41,815 nt of DNA from Candidatus Bathyarchaeota archaeon (GTDB taxonomy: Archaea; Thermoproteota; CALKCG01; B24): contig JAGHAZ010000011.1 of the NCBI GenBank assembly GCA_021161255.1, forward strand, positions 1 to 41,815, written 5' to 3'. Under the pieces are notes generated by a model. It did no database searches. It was not told the DNA's origin and saw only the letters and a list, made by a program, of their open reading frames with translations. The position numbers were made by a program, and so were the translations under genes. How positions within the stretch are numbered: the stretch's first letter is position 1; each line of letters begins with the position of its first letter. This document shows positions 14,979-23,266 of the stretch, piece by piece.

Positions 14979-15596
14979 ATGGACTTGGACGAGGTCGATA
15001 GGAAGCTTATATTACACTTAGTTAAAGATGGTAGAGCTACGCTCAAAGAACTCAGCGACGTAATAGGTTACACATCTATGGGTGTCAAGAAGAGACTTAA
15101 CAGACTTCTTAAACAGGAGTTCCTCAGAGTTTCAGCTAATGTAAACTTAGATAAGATGAACTGGGTTTCTGCGCTTATTTTCATGGAGGTCGTGGATAAG
15201 GATTCTATGTACTCCATTTTAAACCGTTTCAGAGAGTGTCCAAGGATTGTTTGGTTCTTCCCAGCCCTAGGTGGCTATAACCTGATAGCCTTTATCGTAG
15301 CTGAGGATTATCAAACACTGCATTGTATATCGAGTGAGGGTTGCTCTATGAGAGGGCTCAACGGTGTTAGACGTATCGAGTTTTACCCGATTAGTAGCAT
15401 CCTTTATGAACCGTTTATACCCTTGAGGCTCAACCTAGCTTATAGGAATCTTGATAAACCCCCTTGTGGTATCGAATGTCTACCTTGTAGAAGCTATATT
15501 GAAGGTAAATGTGTAGGCTGTCCTGCTACGAAGTTCTACCGCTATAGATGGGGTCTCGGTAAGCGTTCTCGAAGGGCTAGAACTCGTGGGGTCTGA
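14979..15596 (+). CDS. Lrp/AsnC-like regulator with C-terminal cysteine cluster
   Basis: The protein has 205 residues. Residues 1-60 are an Lrp-type winged helix-turn-helix (VDRKLILHLVKDGRATLKEL and TSMGVKKRLNRLLKQ). Residues 60-150 resemble the ligand-sensing RAM domain but are divergent. The C-terminus adds a cysteine cluster, Cys163, 167, 170, 178 and 181 (C-x3-C-x2-C-x7-C-x2-C), followed by a basic tail. Such a cluster could bind zinc or an Fe-S cluster, making this a possible redox or metal sensor. It is transcribed divergently from the TauE-like transporter and its 3' end overlaps the convergent NifX-like gene by 20 bases. Ligand unknown. Confidence 0.78.
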   Translation: MDLDEVDRKLILHLVKDGRATLKELSDVIGYTSMGVKKRLNRLLKQEFLRVSANVNLDKMNWVSALIFMEVVDKDSMYSILNRFRECPRIVWFFPALGGYNLIAFIVAEDYQTLHCISSEGCSMRGLNGVRRIEFYPISSILYEPFIPLRLNLAYRNLDKPPCGIECLPCRSYIEGKCVGCPATKFYRYRWGLGKRSRRARTRGV

Positions 15597-15954
15597 ATTT
15601 GGGCTGATAGGGTCTGCTTACGAGCCTCCCCTCTAGGTAGGCTTCTACTATGTCTCTCACCTTACCTTGGGCACCTGTCACGACTTTTATGCCGAACTTG
15701 TTGAACAAATCTATGGCCCTAGGACCCATACCCATGGCTATAACCACGTCTACTCCTCGGTCTTTGAGATATCGGGGTACGACGCCGGGGATGTGACTTA
15801 TAGCAGGGTTCTTTTCGACCTTGACATAGGCTATTCGGCCATCTTCGATGTCTACTAAAACGTAGTACGGTGCTCTTCCGAAGTGCTCGGCTACGTATGA
15901 GTCTAACCCGTCTCCGCTATCGGAGGGTATAGCTATCCTAACCATACACCGCAC
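15577..15954 (-). CDS. NifX/NifB-type dinitrogenase iron-molybdenum cofactor family protein
   Basis: This 120-125-residue protein is of the dinitrogenase iron-molybdenum cofactor (NifX/NafY/NifB C-terminal) fold. The family signature is clear: RIAIPSDSGDGLDSYVAEHF, GRAPYYVLVDIEDG, and GVDVVIAMGMGPRAIDLF. Members bind metal-sulfur cofactors or act in unknown roles in non-diazotrophs; no nitrogenase genes are nearby. The open frame begins at GTG 15954, but ATG 15945 has the better GGTG Shine-Dalgarno at five bases' distance. Its 3' end overlaps the convergent Lrp-like gene, so antisense effects between the two transcripts are possible. Confidence 0.85.
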   Translation of the reverse strand: MRCMVRIAIPSDSGDGLDSYVAEHFGRAPYYVLVDIEDGRIAYVKVEKNPAISHIPGVVPRYLKDRGVDVVIAMGMGPRAIDLFNKFGIKVVTGAQGKVRDIVEAYLEGRLVSRPYQPKFRPHEF

Positions 15955-16091
15955 CTGGAGTTTAATGAGCCATCGCCGAAAAATTAAGCTTTTTCCCTTC
16001 TACCCCACGTCCGAGGTAGCCGTAGACTTCGACTACGCATCCGTCAAGTTCTATGGTCGATGAACCGCTCTGCTAAGAACTTGTTAAAAAA

Positions 16092-16102
16092 GGTTTAATT
16101 TA
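16092..16102 (+). promoter_or_regulatory. Promoter of the purine cluster
   Basis: GGTTTAATTTA, within an A-rich stretch (16085-16102), is a probable TATA box about 50 bases before purF. Transcription would start near 16125. GGGTGG at 16138-16143 is the ribosome-binding site for the GTG start at 16150. A small hairpin, CGTAG/CTACG, lies upstream at 16021-16037. Confidence 0.5.
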
Positions 16103-16149
16103 CCCCCAGGGTTAGCTGATCCCGGTTCAAGGAAGCAGGGTGGTTTCTA

Positions 16150-17550
16150 GTGGCTCCAAGGGAGGCCTGCGCGGTATTTTCAGCGTACTCTAGGTCGGCC
16201 GATGCGGATGTCTCAGGCCTGATATTCGGCGGTCTCCTAGCCCTACAGCATAGGGGTCAGGAGTCGGCCGGCATGACCGTTTTAAAGAATAATAGGCTTC
16301 TAACGTTCAAGGGAGTGGGGCTTGTGCTTCAAGTATTCGACCGAAATGTCCTGAAGGAGCTGAGGTCGCCTAGAGGCATCGGACATGTAAGGTACTCGAC
16401 CTACGGAGCTTCTGCCTTCAGAAACGCTCAACCCATAGAGTTCAACTCTAAGCCAAGGTTCGCCTTATGCTTCAACGGCACTATAGTGAACTACGACGAA
16501 CTCAGGACGGAGCTTAAAGGTAAGGGCTATCGGTTCGAGACGACTTCTGACTCAGAGGTTATAGGATATCTGGTCTCGGACGGTCTAAAGCACAATTCCA
16601 CGCTTGTCGAGGCCATACGGTATGCGATGGATAAGCTCGAGGGAGCATACTCGGTGACTCTGTTATCCGAAGACGGTTCGATGGCTGTCTTCAGAGACCC
16701 CTACGGGTTCAGACCGCTGTGCATGGGATACATGAAGGACCTAGACGCCTATGTATTCTCATCCGAAACCGCCGGTCTAGACGCGGTAAACGCCTCGTTC
16801 ATCGAAGACGTTCAACCAGGCTCGATAAAGCTCGTGGAAGATGGAAAAGTTAGAAGCATGAAGGTATCAGAAAGTAGACACGCCCACTGCATGTTCGAAT
16901 GGGTCTACTTTGCGCGTCAAGACTCCGCGATAGAAGGCATAGACGTTTTCGAGGTCCGGTGGAGACTTGGCGAAAAGCTTGCTGAGCTCAACCCCGTCGA
17001 CGTAGACTACGTGGTCCCCGTCCCCGAGACCAGTAGGGTCGCGGCCTTAGGGTATTCGGCTAGGTCTGGTATACCGATCATGGAGGGCTTCGGGGTCAAC
17101 AGGTACGCCCTTAGGACGTTCATAATGCCTGCGAACAGAGGCTACTTTGCGAGGCTTAAACTCAACCCTCTCAAAAGGGTTTTGAAAGGTAAGCGTATAG
17201 TGCTCATAGACGATAGCATAGTGAGGGGGACGACGTCGAGAACCATAGTTTCGATGCTTAAGAAAGCAGGTGTAAAGGAGGTTCACCTCAAGATAACCTG
17301 TCCACCTCTGATAGCGCCGTGCTATATGGGTGTGGACTTCCCGACGTTCGAGGAGCTGATCGCCCACGGTAGGAGTGTAGAGAATATCCGAAGGGCCATA
17401 GGTGCCGATAGCTTAACGTATATGACGGTTGAAGGGTTGGTAGAAGCCATAGGCCTCCCTAGGGATGAGTTGTGTCTAGCCTGCTTGACAGGCGTATATC
17501 CCGAGGGTATACGACCCAGGTTTAAGAGTAGAGAGGTGATCAAGAGGTGA
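16150..17550 (+). CDS. purF: Amidophosphoribosyltransferase PurF (active-type paralogue)
   Basis: This enzyme commits PRPP to purine synthesis, making phosphoribosylamine with ammonia from glutamine. It has 466 residues. Cys7 (REACAVFSAY) is the expected N-terminal nucleophile after removal of a six-residue propeptide. The glutaminase domain keeps GHVRYSTYG, FNGTIVNYDEL and SDSEV. The transferase domain has PVPETSRVAALGY, NRYALRTFIMP and the PRPP loop VLIDDSIVRGTT. Four cysteines at 247, 391, 442 and 445 align with the 4Fe-4S ligands of the B. subtilis enzyme. Its stop overlaps the start of a second purF-like gene by 4 bases (GTGA), so the two products are made together. Confidence 0.95.
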   Translation: MAPREACAVFSAYSRSADADVSGLIFGGLLALQHRGQESAGMTVLKNNRLLTFKGVGLVLQVFDRNVLKELRSPRGIGHVRYSTYGASAFRNAQPIEFNSKPRFALCFNGTIVNYDELRTELKGKGYRFETTSDSEVIGYLVSDGLKHNSTLVEAIRYAMDKLEGAYSVTLLSEDGSMAVFRDPYGFRPLCMGYMKDLDAYVFSSETAGLDAVNASFIEDVQPGSIKLVEDGKVRSMKVSESRHAHCMFEWVYFARQDSAIEGIDVFEVRWRLGEKLAELNPVDVDYVVPVPETSRVAALGYSARSGIPIMEGFGVNRYALRTFIMPANRGYFARLKLNPLKRVLKGKRIVLIDDSIVRGTTSRTIVSMLKKAGVKEVHLKITCPPLIAPCYMGVDFPTFEELIAHGRSVENIRRAIGADSLTYMTVEGLVEAIGLPRDELCLACLTGVYPEGIRPRFKSREVIKR

Positions 17551-18821
17551 GCGGTTTAATCGGTATATTCGCCTTCGACGAGCTATGGTCTATAGCCAGG
17601 TTCATATATTACGGGCTTATGGGGCTACAGCATAGGGGTCAGGAGTCGGCCGGCATAACGACCGTCAAAGATGGGAGGTTTTACACAAGAGTCTGTAAGG
17701 GACTTGTCGAGGAAGCGTTTAAGGAGGATACTTTGAAAAGGCTTCCAGGTCATATAGGATGCGGCGGGGTTTCGATGGACCCCGCGGTTTCTCAGCCCAT
17801 AGTCTTAGAGGACCGTGGCAAAAGCTTGGCGTTAACCTTCTCAGGAGGGCTTCTAGAAGGTGATTTGAAAGACTTCGGGTTAGCACTTCTCAGAGAGCTC
17901 TCTAAAAGCGACCCGGAGCAGGCGGCTTTGACCGTTATGGAGCGTTTCAAGGGTGGATACAGCTTCCTAGCCTTGACGAACGACGGCCACATCGTAGCCG
18001 GTAGAGACCCGATGGGTGTAAAGCCTCTATGCGTAGGTGGGTTAGGCTTCGACTTGGCGGTTTTCGCATCAGAGTCGTCGGCCCTAGACGTGGTCGGAGC
18101 CGACCTATCTAGAGAGGTGGAACCGGGCGAGGTCATGTCCGTTGAGATGTTCAGCATAAAAAGGGCTTCTACAGGCTATAGTAGACGCGCCTACTGTAGC
18201 TTCGAATACGTATACTACGCCAGACCAGACTCTGTAATGAACGGTATCCATGTGTATGAGGTGAGGAGACGGATAGGCCTATTGCTCGCCAAGGAGAACC
18301 CGGTCGAAGCCGATGTCGTCATAGGGGTTCCTGAAACCGCTATACCCTTCGCGATGGCTTATTCACAGGCCACAGGCATACCTGTCGAGATGGGCTTCAT
18401 GAGGACCGGTAGGTCCGTTAGAACGGCTATAAAACCCACCCAGTTCGAGAGGCTCGTAGGCGTCCAGCTTAAGCTTAACCCGATCAGAGCCGCGGTTAAG
18501 GGTAAAAGGGTCGTGCTCATAGACGACAGCGTAGTGAGGGGAACGACTTTGAGGAACACCGTGTATCTTCTAAGGAAGAGAGGGGCTAAAGAGGTTCACG
18601 TCAGGATCGGAAGCCCCGCCATCGTCGCCAGATGCCCCTACGGCACGGCCGTACCTCCCGAGGACGAGCTTATAGGTAGGGCTTTAAAGCCAGACGAGAT
18701 AGCCCAGGTCATAGGCGCCGACAGCTTCAGCTACCTCAGCGTAGACGGTTTAACAGAGGCCATAGGCCTTTCCAAGAACAGCCTATGCCTAGGATGCTTC
18801 ACGGGAGAATATCCGGTCTAA
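17547..18821 (+). CDS. PurF paralogue with inactivated glutaminase domain
   Basis: This 424-residue homologue of PurF starts at GTG 17547, overlapping the upstream purF stop. The N-terminus reads MSGLIGIFAFDEL, with Ser where the catalytic Cys should be. GHVRYST becomes GCGGVSM, FNGTIVN becomes FSGGLLE, and the SDSEV segment is gone, so glutamine binding and hydrolysis should be lost. The transferase loop VLIDDSVVRGTT is intact, and four cysteines (217, 363, 414, 417) match the 4Fe-4S ligands. The flexible-loop segment NRYALRTFIMP is altered to RTGRSVRTAIKP. It may be a regulatory or structural subunit of a hetero-oligomeric PurF, or an ammonia-dependent transferase. Role inferred. Confidence 0.88.
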   Translation: MSGLIGIFAFDELWSIARFIYYGLMGLQHRGQESAGITTVKDGRFYTRVCKGLVEEAFKEDTLKRLPGHIGCGGVSMDPAVSQPIVLEDRGKSLALTFSGGLLEGDLKDFGLALLRELSKSDPEQAALTVMERFKGGYSFLALTNDGHIVAGRDPMGVKPLCVGGLGFDLAVFASESSALDVVGADLSREVEPGEVMSVEMFSIKRASTGYSRRAYCSFEYVYYARPDSVMNGIHVYEVRRRIGLLLAKENPVEADVVIGVPETAIPFAMAYSQATGIPVEMGFMRTGRSVRTAIKPTQFERLVGVQLKLNPIRAAVKGKRVVLIDDSVVRGTTLRNTVYLLRKRGAKEVHVRIGSPAIVARCPYGTAVPPEDELIGRALKPDEIAQVIGADSFSYLSVDGLTEAIGLSKNSLCLGCFTGEYPV

Positions 18822-18866
18822 AAATCGACCCTATAATTTTTACATAACGATCTAGAATCGTGTTTG

Positions 18867-18883
18867 AGACCCTAGTCGGGTCT
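18867..18883 (+). terminator. Hairpin between the purF pair and purD
   Basis: AGACCC (18867-18872) and GGGTCT (18878-18883) form a 6-bp stem with a 5-base loop, about 45 bases after the second purF stop and immediately before a TATA-like element. It could mark an end or attenuation point between two transcription units. Confidence 0.35.
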
Positions 18884-18888
18884 AAAAG

Positions 18889-18899
18889 TTTACATAAAA
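18889..18899 (+). promoter_or_regulatory. Possible promoter for purD
   Basis: TTTACATAAAA lies 55-65 bases before the purD start. It would give a leader of roughly 30 bases, suggesting that purD through purN can be expressed separately from the purF pair. Confidence 0.4.
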
Positions 18900-18953
18900 T
18901 GCTCAAAAAGGTTAAAGAGGCTGGGCTTTCTTTCACTGATATTAGGTTGTTGG

Positions 18954-20432
18954 GTGGTTTGGTTGAAGGTCCTAGTGGTCGGTGACGGTTCGAGGGAGCA
19001 AGCTATAGCGGAGGCATTAGCCCGAAGCGTCAAGGAGCCGAAGATATACGCGATTATGCGTATCCTAAACCCGGGCATAGTCAAGGTGTGCGAATCTACG
19101 GGAGGCGGGTTCAGAAGAGGGAAACCCACAGACCCGGTTCAGGTGGCGGACTACGCCGAAGAGCTCAACGTAGACTTCGTGTTCGTAGGCCCGGAGGAGC
19201 CTCTGTTCCACGGCGTGGCGGACGAGGTCGAGCGACGGGGTATAGGCTGTATAGGGGCTAAGAAGTCGTTGGCGGAGATAGAGATGTCCAAGGCTTACAT
19301 GAGGCGTCTGATGTGGAAATACGAGGTGCCTGGTAGGCTTAGGTTTAAGGCTTTCAAGAACGTCGAGGATGCTATAGCTTACATAAACGAGTACGCCGAG
19401 AGCCTAGCGATCAAGCCTGCGAGACAGGCCGGTGGTAAAGGTGTTAAGGTGATAGCAGACCTCCAGGCGTATTTGTCAAGGGAGAAGAAGGAGGTCAAGG
19501 CTAAACACGCGGTCAAGGTCGTTAAAGAGCATATGAGAGGCTACACAGACATCGAAGACCGTATCCTACTCGAGGAGAGGGTGGAGGGGCCAGAGTACAC
19601 GCTTCAGTGCTTCTGCGACGGTAAAACTGTTCTACCAACCCCGCTTGTTCAAGATAATAAGCACGCGTTCGAAGACGACCTCGGTCCTGAAACCGGTGGA
19701 ATGGGGTCGATAGCCGGCAAAGGCTTGACTTTACCGTTTATAATGATGGATGAGTACAACCGCTCGGTCGAGATCGTTAAAAAACTGGTGGACGCTGTTC
19801 AGAGGGAATCCGGCGAACACTATAAGGGTGTCATAGCCGGCCAGATGATGCTGACGGATAAGTGGGGTCCAACTATAATAGAGATGTACAGCCGCTTCGG
19901 GCAACCCGAGGGTGAGAACATCCTACCCTTACTAGAGACGGATATGGTCGAGATATGCGAAGCCATACTCAGCCAGAGCCTAGCCAAGGTTAAGCTCAAG
20001 TTTAGGGAGAAGGCCACGGTGATTAAATGTCTAGCCCCTCGGGGCTATCCAGACCATAGAGAGCTGGCTAAGGGACATCCGATATGGGTCGACGAGGAGG
20101 CTATCAGGAAGGCAGGCGGTAAGCTTTTCTGGGGCTCGGTGGATATGGTCGACGGCTCTTACGTAACCGGGGGCTCGAGAGCCTGTGAGATATATGCGGA
20201 GGCCGACACGATAGAGGAGGCGGCTGAGATAGCTGAGCGGTGTATCCCTTACGTCAAGCTCCTCGACGGCTGGGGCCTATTCTACAGAAGCGACATCGGT
20301 AGTAGGAGGCTTCTAGAGAAACGTATGCGGTTAGCCGAGATGGTCAGAGAGATCTATTTGTACAGGGAGAAGAAGGGGATCCTAGGTAAGACGATAGACT
20401 GGATCCCCGGTAGAGGCAAGATAGAGGTGTAA
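18954..20432 (+). CDS. purD: Phosphoribosylamine-glycine ligase PurD
   Basis: PurD joins glycine to phosphoribosylamine using ATP, the second purine step. The protein has about 492 residues. The N-domain starts LKVLVVGDGSREQAIAEAL, and the ATP-grasp domain has AIKPARQAGGKGVKV, LLEERVEGPEYTLQCF, GPETGGMGSI and GVIAGQMMLT. GQPEGENILPLLETD replaces the bacterial FGDPE motif, as in archaeal homologues. An insertion near residues 175-205 makes it longer than bacterial PurD. GTG 18954 is the longest start; TTG 18963 gives a cleaner N-terminus (MKVLVVGDG) and is equally possible. glyA follows after 6 bases. Confidence 0.93.
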   Translation: MVWLKVLVVGDGSREQAIAEALARSVKEPKIYAIMRILNPGIVKVCESTGGGFRRGKPTDPVQVADYAEELNVDFVFVGPEEPLFHGVADEVERRGIGCIGAKKSLAEIEMSKAYMRRLMWKYEVPGRLRFKAFKNVEDAIAYINEYAESLAIKPARQAGGKGVKVIADLQAYLSREKKEVKAKHAVKVVKEHMRGYTDIEDRILLEERVEGPEYTLQCFCDGKTVLPTPLVQDNKHAFEDDLGPETGGMGSIAGKGLTLPFIMMDEYNRSVEIVKKLVDAVQRESGEHYKGVIAGQMMLTDKWGPTIIEMYSRFGQPEGENILPLLETDMVEICEAILSQSLAKVKLKFREKATVIKCLAPRGYPDHRELAKGHPIWVDEEAIRKAGGKLFWGSVDMVDGSYVTGGSRACEIYAEADTIEEAAEIAERCIPYVKLLDGWGLFYRSDIGSRRLLEKRMRLAEMVREIYLYREKKGILGKTIDWIPGRGKIEV

Positions 20433-20438
20433 GCCGCC

Positions 20439-21701
20439 ATGAGCTTCCTAAGAGACCTAGGCTATGTCGAGAAGCTGGATCCAGAAGTTGCGAGGCTAAT
20501 ACGGGAGGAGTTCGATAGACAGGTCTACGGGATAAACCTGATAGCCTCGGAGAACTACGCAGACGAAGCCATAATAGAGGCCCAGGCATCCGTGCTGATC
20601 AATAAATACGCTGAGGGATACCCAGGGCGGAGATACTACAGCGGATGCATGTTCTACGACGAGATAGAGCGGTTAGCCATAGAGAGGGCTAAACAGCTTT
20701 TCGGAGCTGAACATGCGAACGTTCAGCCGCATTCAGGGTCTCAGGCGAACCAAGCCGTCTACCTAGCGTTTCTTAAGCCCGGCGACACCGTGCTGGCTAT
20801 GGACCTGGCTCATGGAGGACATCTGACCCACGGTAGCCCGATAAACTTCTCAGGAATATTCTACAACTTTATCCACTACGGTGTCGATAGGGTGAGCGAG
20901 CGTATCGACTACGACCAGGTCGAGAAGCTGGCCTTGGAGCATAAGCCTAAGATGATAATCGCAGGTGCAAGCGCATATCCAAGGGAGATAGACTTCAAAA
21001 GGTTCAGGGAGATTTGCGACAAGGTCGGGGCCTACTTCATGGTCGACATGGCTCATATAGCCGGTTTAGTGGCCGCAGGCCTACATATGAACCCGACGCC
21101 CTATGCCGACTTCGTGACGAGTACCACGCAGAAGACCCTCAGAGGCCCTAGGGGAGGATTCATACTTTGCCGTAAGGAGTACGCAGAGGCCATAGACCGG
21201 GCGGTCTTCCCAGGTACTCAAAGCGGACCGCTTATGAACGCTATAGCTGCTAAAGCCGTTGCCTTCAAAAGAGCCATGACCGAGGAGTTTAGGAATTATC
21301 AACGTCTCATAGTCGAAGACGCTAAAGCCCTCGCTTCTGCGATGGCTGATAGGGGCTACCGTATAGTAAGTGGGGGGACGGATAACCATCTGCTTCTCGT
21401 AGACCTTAGGTGTTTAGGGGTTTCAGGTAGGAGGGCGCAGAGGGTTCTAGAGAAGGTTCGTATCTATGTTAACAAGAATCTGATACCTTTCGACGAGAAG
21501 CCTCCATATATCACAAGCGGGGTCAGGCTTGGAACACCATGCGTGGCAGCTAGGGGCATGGGTAAGTCTGAGATGGCCTATATAGCTGAGCTTATAGACC
21601 TAGCCCTTAGGAACAGGCGTGATAAAGAGGTCTTAAAGAGCGTCGAAGATAGGGTTGTGGAGCTCTGTAAGAGATTTCCCATATACGGTGGTTCACTTTG
21701 A
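20439..21701 (+). CDS. glyA: Serine hydroxymethyltransferase GlyA
   Basis: This 420-residue PLP enzyme interconverts serine and glycine and loads a one-carbon unit onto a pterin cofactor. Family landmarks are [48 protein letters not shown] and [14 protein letters not shown]. The PLP lysine is Lys232 in [12 protein letters not shown]; the residue before it is Gln231, whereas most SHMTs have His ([11 protein letters not shown]). The neighbours FolD, PurN and FolC suggest tetrahydrofolate rather than tetrahydromethanopterin as the carrier. It supplies glycine for PurD and C1 units for PurN. The stop overlaps the folD start by 4 bases. Confidence 0.95.
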   Translation: MSFLRDLGYVEKLDPEVARLIREEFDRQVYGINLIASENYADEAIIEAQASVLINKYAEGYPGRRYYSGCMFYDEIERLAIERAKQLFGAEHANVQPHSGSQANQAVYLAFLKPGDTVLAMDLAHGGHLTHGSPINFSGIFYNFIHYGVDRVSERIDYDQVEKLALEHKPKMIIAGASAYPREIDFKRFREICDKVGAYFMVDMAHIAGLVAAGLHMNPTPYADFVTSTTQKTLRGPRGGFILCRKEYAEAIDRAVFPGTQSGPLMNAIAAKAVAFKRAMTEEFRNYQRLIVEDAKALASAMADRGYRIVSGGTDNHLLLVDLRCLGVSGRRAQRVLEKVRIYVNKNLIPFDEKPPYITSGVRLGTPCVAARGMGKSEMAYIAELIDLALRNRRDKEVLKSVEDRVVELCKRFPIYGGSL

Positions 21702-22552
21702 CCAACCCCATGATCATGGACGGTAGGACTTTAGCCAAGTCCTTTGCTGAAAAGTTCAAGACTGAGGTCTCACGTCTAGCCGAAAGCGGTGTGAAACCCT
21801 GTTTATCTGTTGTTATGGTGGGGGAGAATCCTGCCTCTAAGGTTTTCGTGAGAAACAAGGTGAGGTTCTGCAACCGCGTAGGAGTCAAAGTCTCTGTCTT
21901 AACCAAGCCGGCTTCCATAAGCGAATCCGAGCTTCTCGAACTCATCGACTTGCTTAACGAGGATGAAAACGTTCACGGCATACTCGTCCAGCTTCCTCTT
22001 CCCGACCACATAGACCCGTTTAAAGTTATGGCGCGTATAGATCCGGTCAAAGACGTGGACGGCTTAACCCCTGTAAACCTCGGTAGGCTCGCATACGGCG
22101 ACGAGGTTCTGGCACCTTGTGGGGCTAAGGCCGTTATGAGGCTTCTCGAGAGATATGGTGTAGACCTTGAAGGACAGGACGTATGCATCATAAGCAATAG
22201 CGTGCTCGTCGGTAAGCCTTTATCGGTTATGATGACGAATAGGTTCGCCACTGTGTCGCTCTGCCACGTCAAGACGAGAGTTCTCGATGAATACACGTCT
22301 AGGGCCGACGTCTTGATATCCGCGACAGGCGTCCCCCACTTGGTGAAGGCCGATATGGTTAAGAGGGGCGCCGTAGTGGTGGACGTAGGTATCTCGAGGC
22401 TTAAAGGTAGGATAGTCGGTGATGTGGACTTTGAGAACGTCAAGGAGCTGGTCTCGATGATTACCCCGGTTCCAGGTGGCGTCGGTCCTATGACTGTAGC
22501 TATGGTCGTCGAAAACCTTCTGAATGCGTTAAGACTTCAAAGAGGAGGGTAG
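21698..22552 (+). CDS. folD: Methylenetetrahydrofolate dehydrogenase/cyclohydrolase FolD
   Basis: This 284-residue bifunctional enzyme oxidises 5,10-methylene-THF and hydrolyses the methenyl form to 10-formyl-THF, the donor used by PurN. Landmarks are [17 protein letters not shown] (the catalytic Lys follows; the usual Tyr of YxxxK is Phe), [38 protein letters not shown] and [14 protein letters not shown]. It begins at TTG 21698, overlapping the glyA stop (TTGA); ATG 21710 is an alternative. Archaeal purine clusters often lack folD, so its presence here supports a THF-based one-carbon pathway. Confidence 0.94.
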   Translation: MTNPMIMDGRTLAKSFAEKFKTEVSRLAESGVKPCLSVVMVGENPASKVFVRNKVRFCNRVGVKVSVLTKPASISESELLELIDLLNEDENVHGILVQLPLPDHIDPFKVMARIDPVKDVDGLTPVNLGRLAYGDEVLAPCGAKAVMRLLERYGVDLEGQDVCIISNSVLVGKPLSVMMTNRFATVSLCHVKTRVLDEYTSRADVLISATGVPHLVKADMVKRGAVVVDVGISRLKGRIVGDVDFENVKELVSMITPVPGGVGPMTVAMVVENLLNALRLQRGG

Positions 22553-22559
22553 TCGAGAG

Positions 22560-23237
22560 ATGTTTCGTGAGGCTCCTCCGAGCGTATACGAGATCCCTCC
22601 CGTAGAGGATAGGCCTCTTAGGATAGCCGTGTTGGGCTCGACTAGGGGCACCGACCTACAGGCGGTTATAGACGCCATAGAGTCCGGCGACCTCGACGCC
22701 GAAGTTGTCTGTGTTATAAGCAACAGGAGGAAGGCGTATATCCTCGAAAGGGCGCGAAAACACGGTATCGAAGCTATCTACATAAGCCCCAAAGGCCTGT
22801 CTAGGGAGGAATACGACCGCCTCGTTATGAAGGAGCTTGAGAAACGCGCACCCATAGACTTGATACTCTTGATAGGGTATATGCGTATCCTGAGCAACGA
22901 GTTCGTCAGAAGATATCGGTGGAGGATCATGAATATCCACCCATCTCTTCTCCCGGCATTCGCAGGAGGTATGGACCTTGATGTCCACAAGGCCGTGCTG
23001 GACTACGGTGTGAAGGTCACCGGATGCACCTTGCACTTCGTCGACGAAGGTGTCGACACCGGGCCGATAATTCTTCAAAAGCCGGTTAAGGTGGATGAGG
23101 ACGATACCCCTGAGACGCTTAAATCCAAGGTTCAGAAGGCTGAGCAAGAGATCATACTGGAGGCCATAAAGCTTTTCAAGCAGGGCCGTTTAAGGGTCGA
23201 GGGTAGACGGGTTAGAATACTCCCCGATAAGCCTTAG
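22560..23237 (+). CDS. purN: Phosphoribosylglycinamide formyltransferase PurN
   Basis: PurN transfers the formyl group of 10-formyl-THF to GAR, the third purine step. The 225-residue protein carries the catalytic Asn and His in MNIHPSLLPAF and the catalytic Asp in VDEGVDTGPIILQ, and a strand/loop RIAVLGSTRGTDLQAVIDAI at the N-terminal nucleotide-binding region. A 20-residue N-terminal extension precedes the core. It begins 8 bases after folD, with GGAGGG as ribosome-binding site. It uses folate rather than the formate-dependent PurT route common in archaea. Confidence 0.94.
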   Translation: MFREAPPSVYEIPPVEDRPLRIAVLGSTRGTDLQAVIDAIESGDLDAEVVCVISNRRKAYILERARKHGIEAIYISPKGLSREEYDRLVMKELEKRAPIDLILLIGYMRILSNEFVRRYRWRIMNIHPSLLPAFAGGMDLDVHKAVLDYGVKVTGCTLHFVDEGVDTGPIILQKPVKVDEDDTPETLKSKVQKAEQEIILEAIKLFKQGRLRVEGRRVRILPDKP

Positions 23238-23266
23238 AATATCATAGGAGCTGTTAGGACCGGCTT

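Noticed and set aside
16021-16037. CGTAG/CTACG hairpin upstream of purF as a riboswitch or terminator
   Set aside because: Only 5 bp, upstream of the likely transcript start, with no extended conserved structure visible.
16047-16115. Possible C/D-box small RNA (CGATGAA near the start, CTGA near the end)
   Set aside because: The C box is imperfect, no convincing D' and C' boxes are present, and the stretch overlaps the purine promoter.
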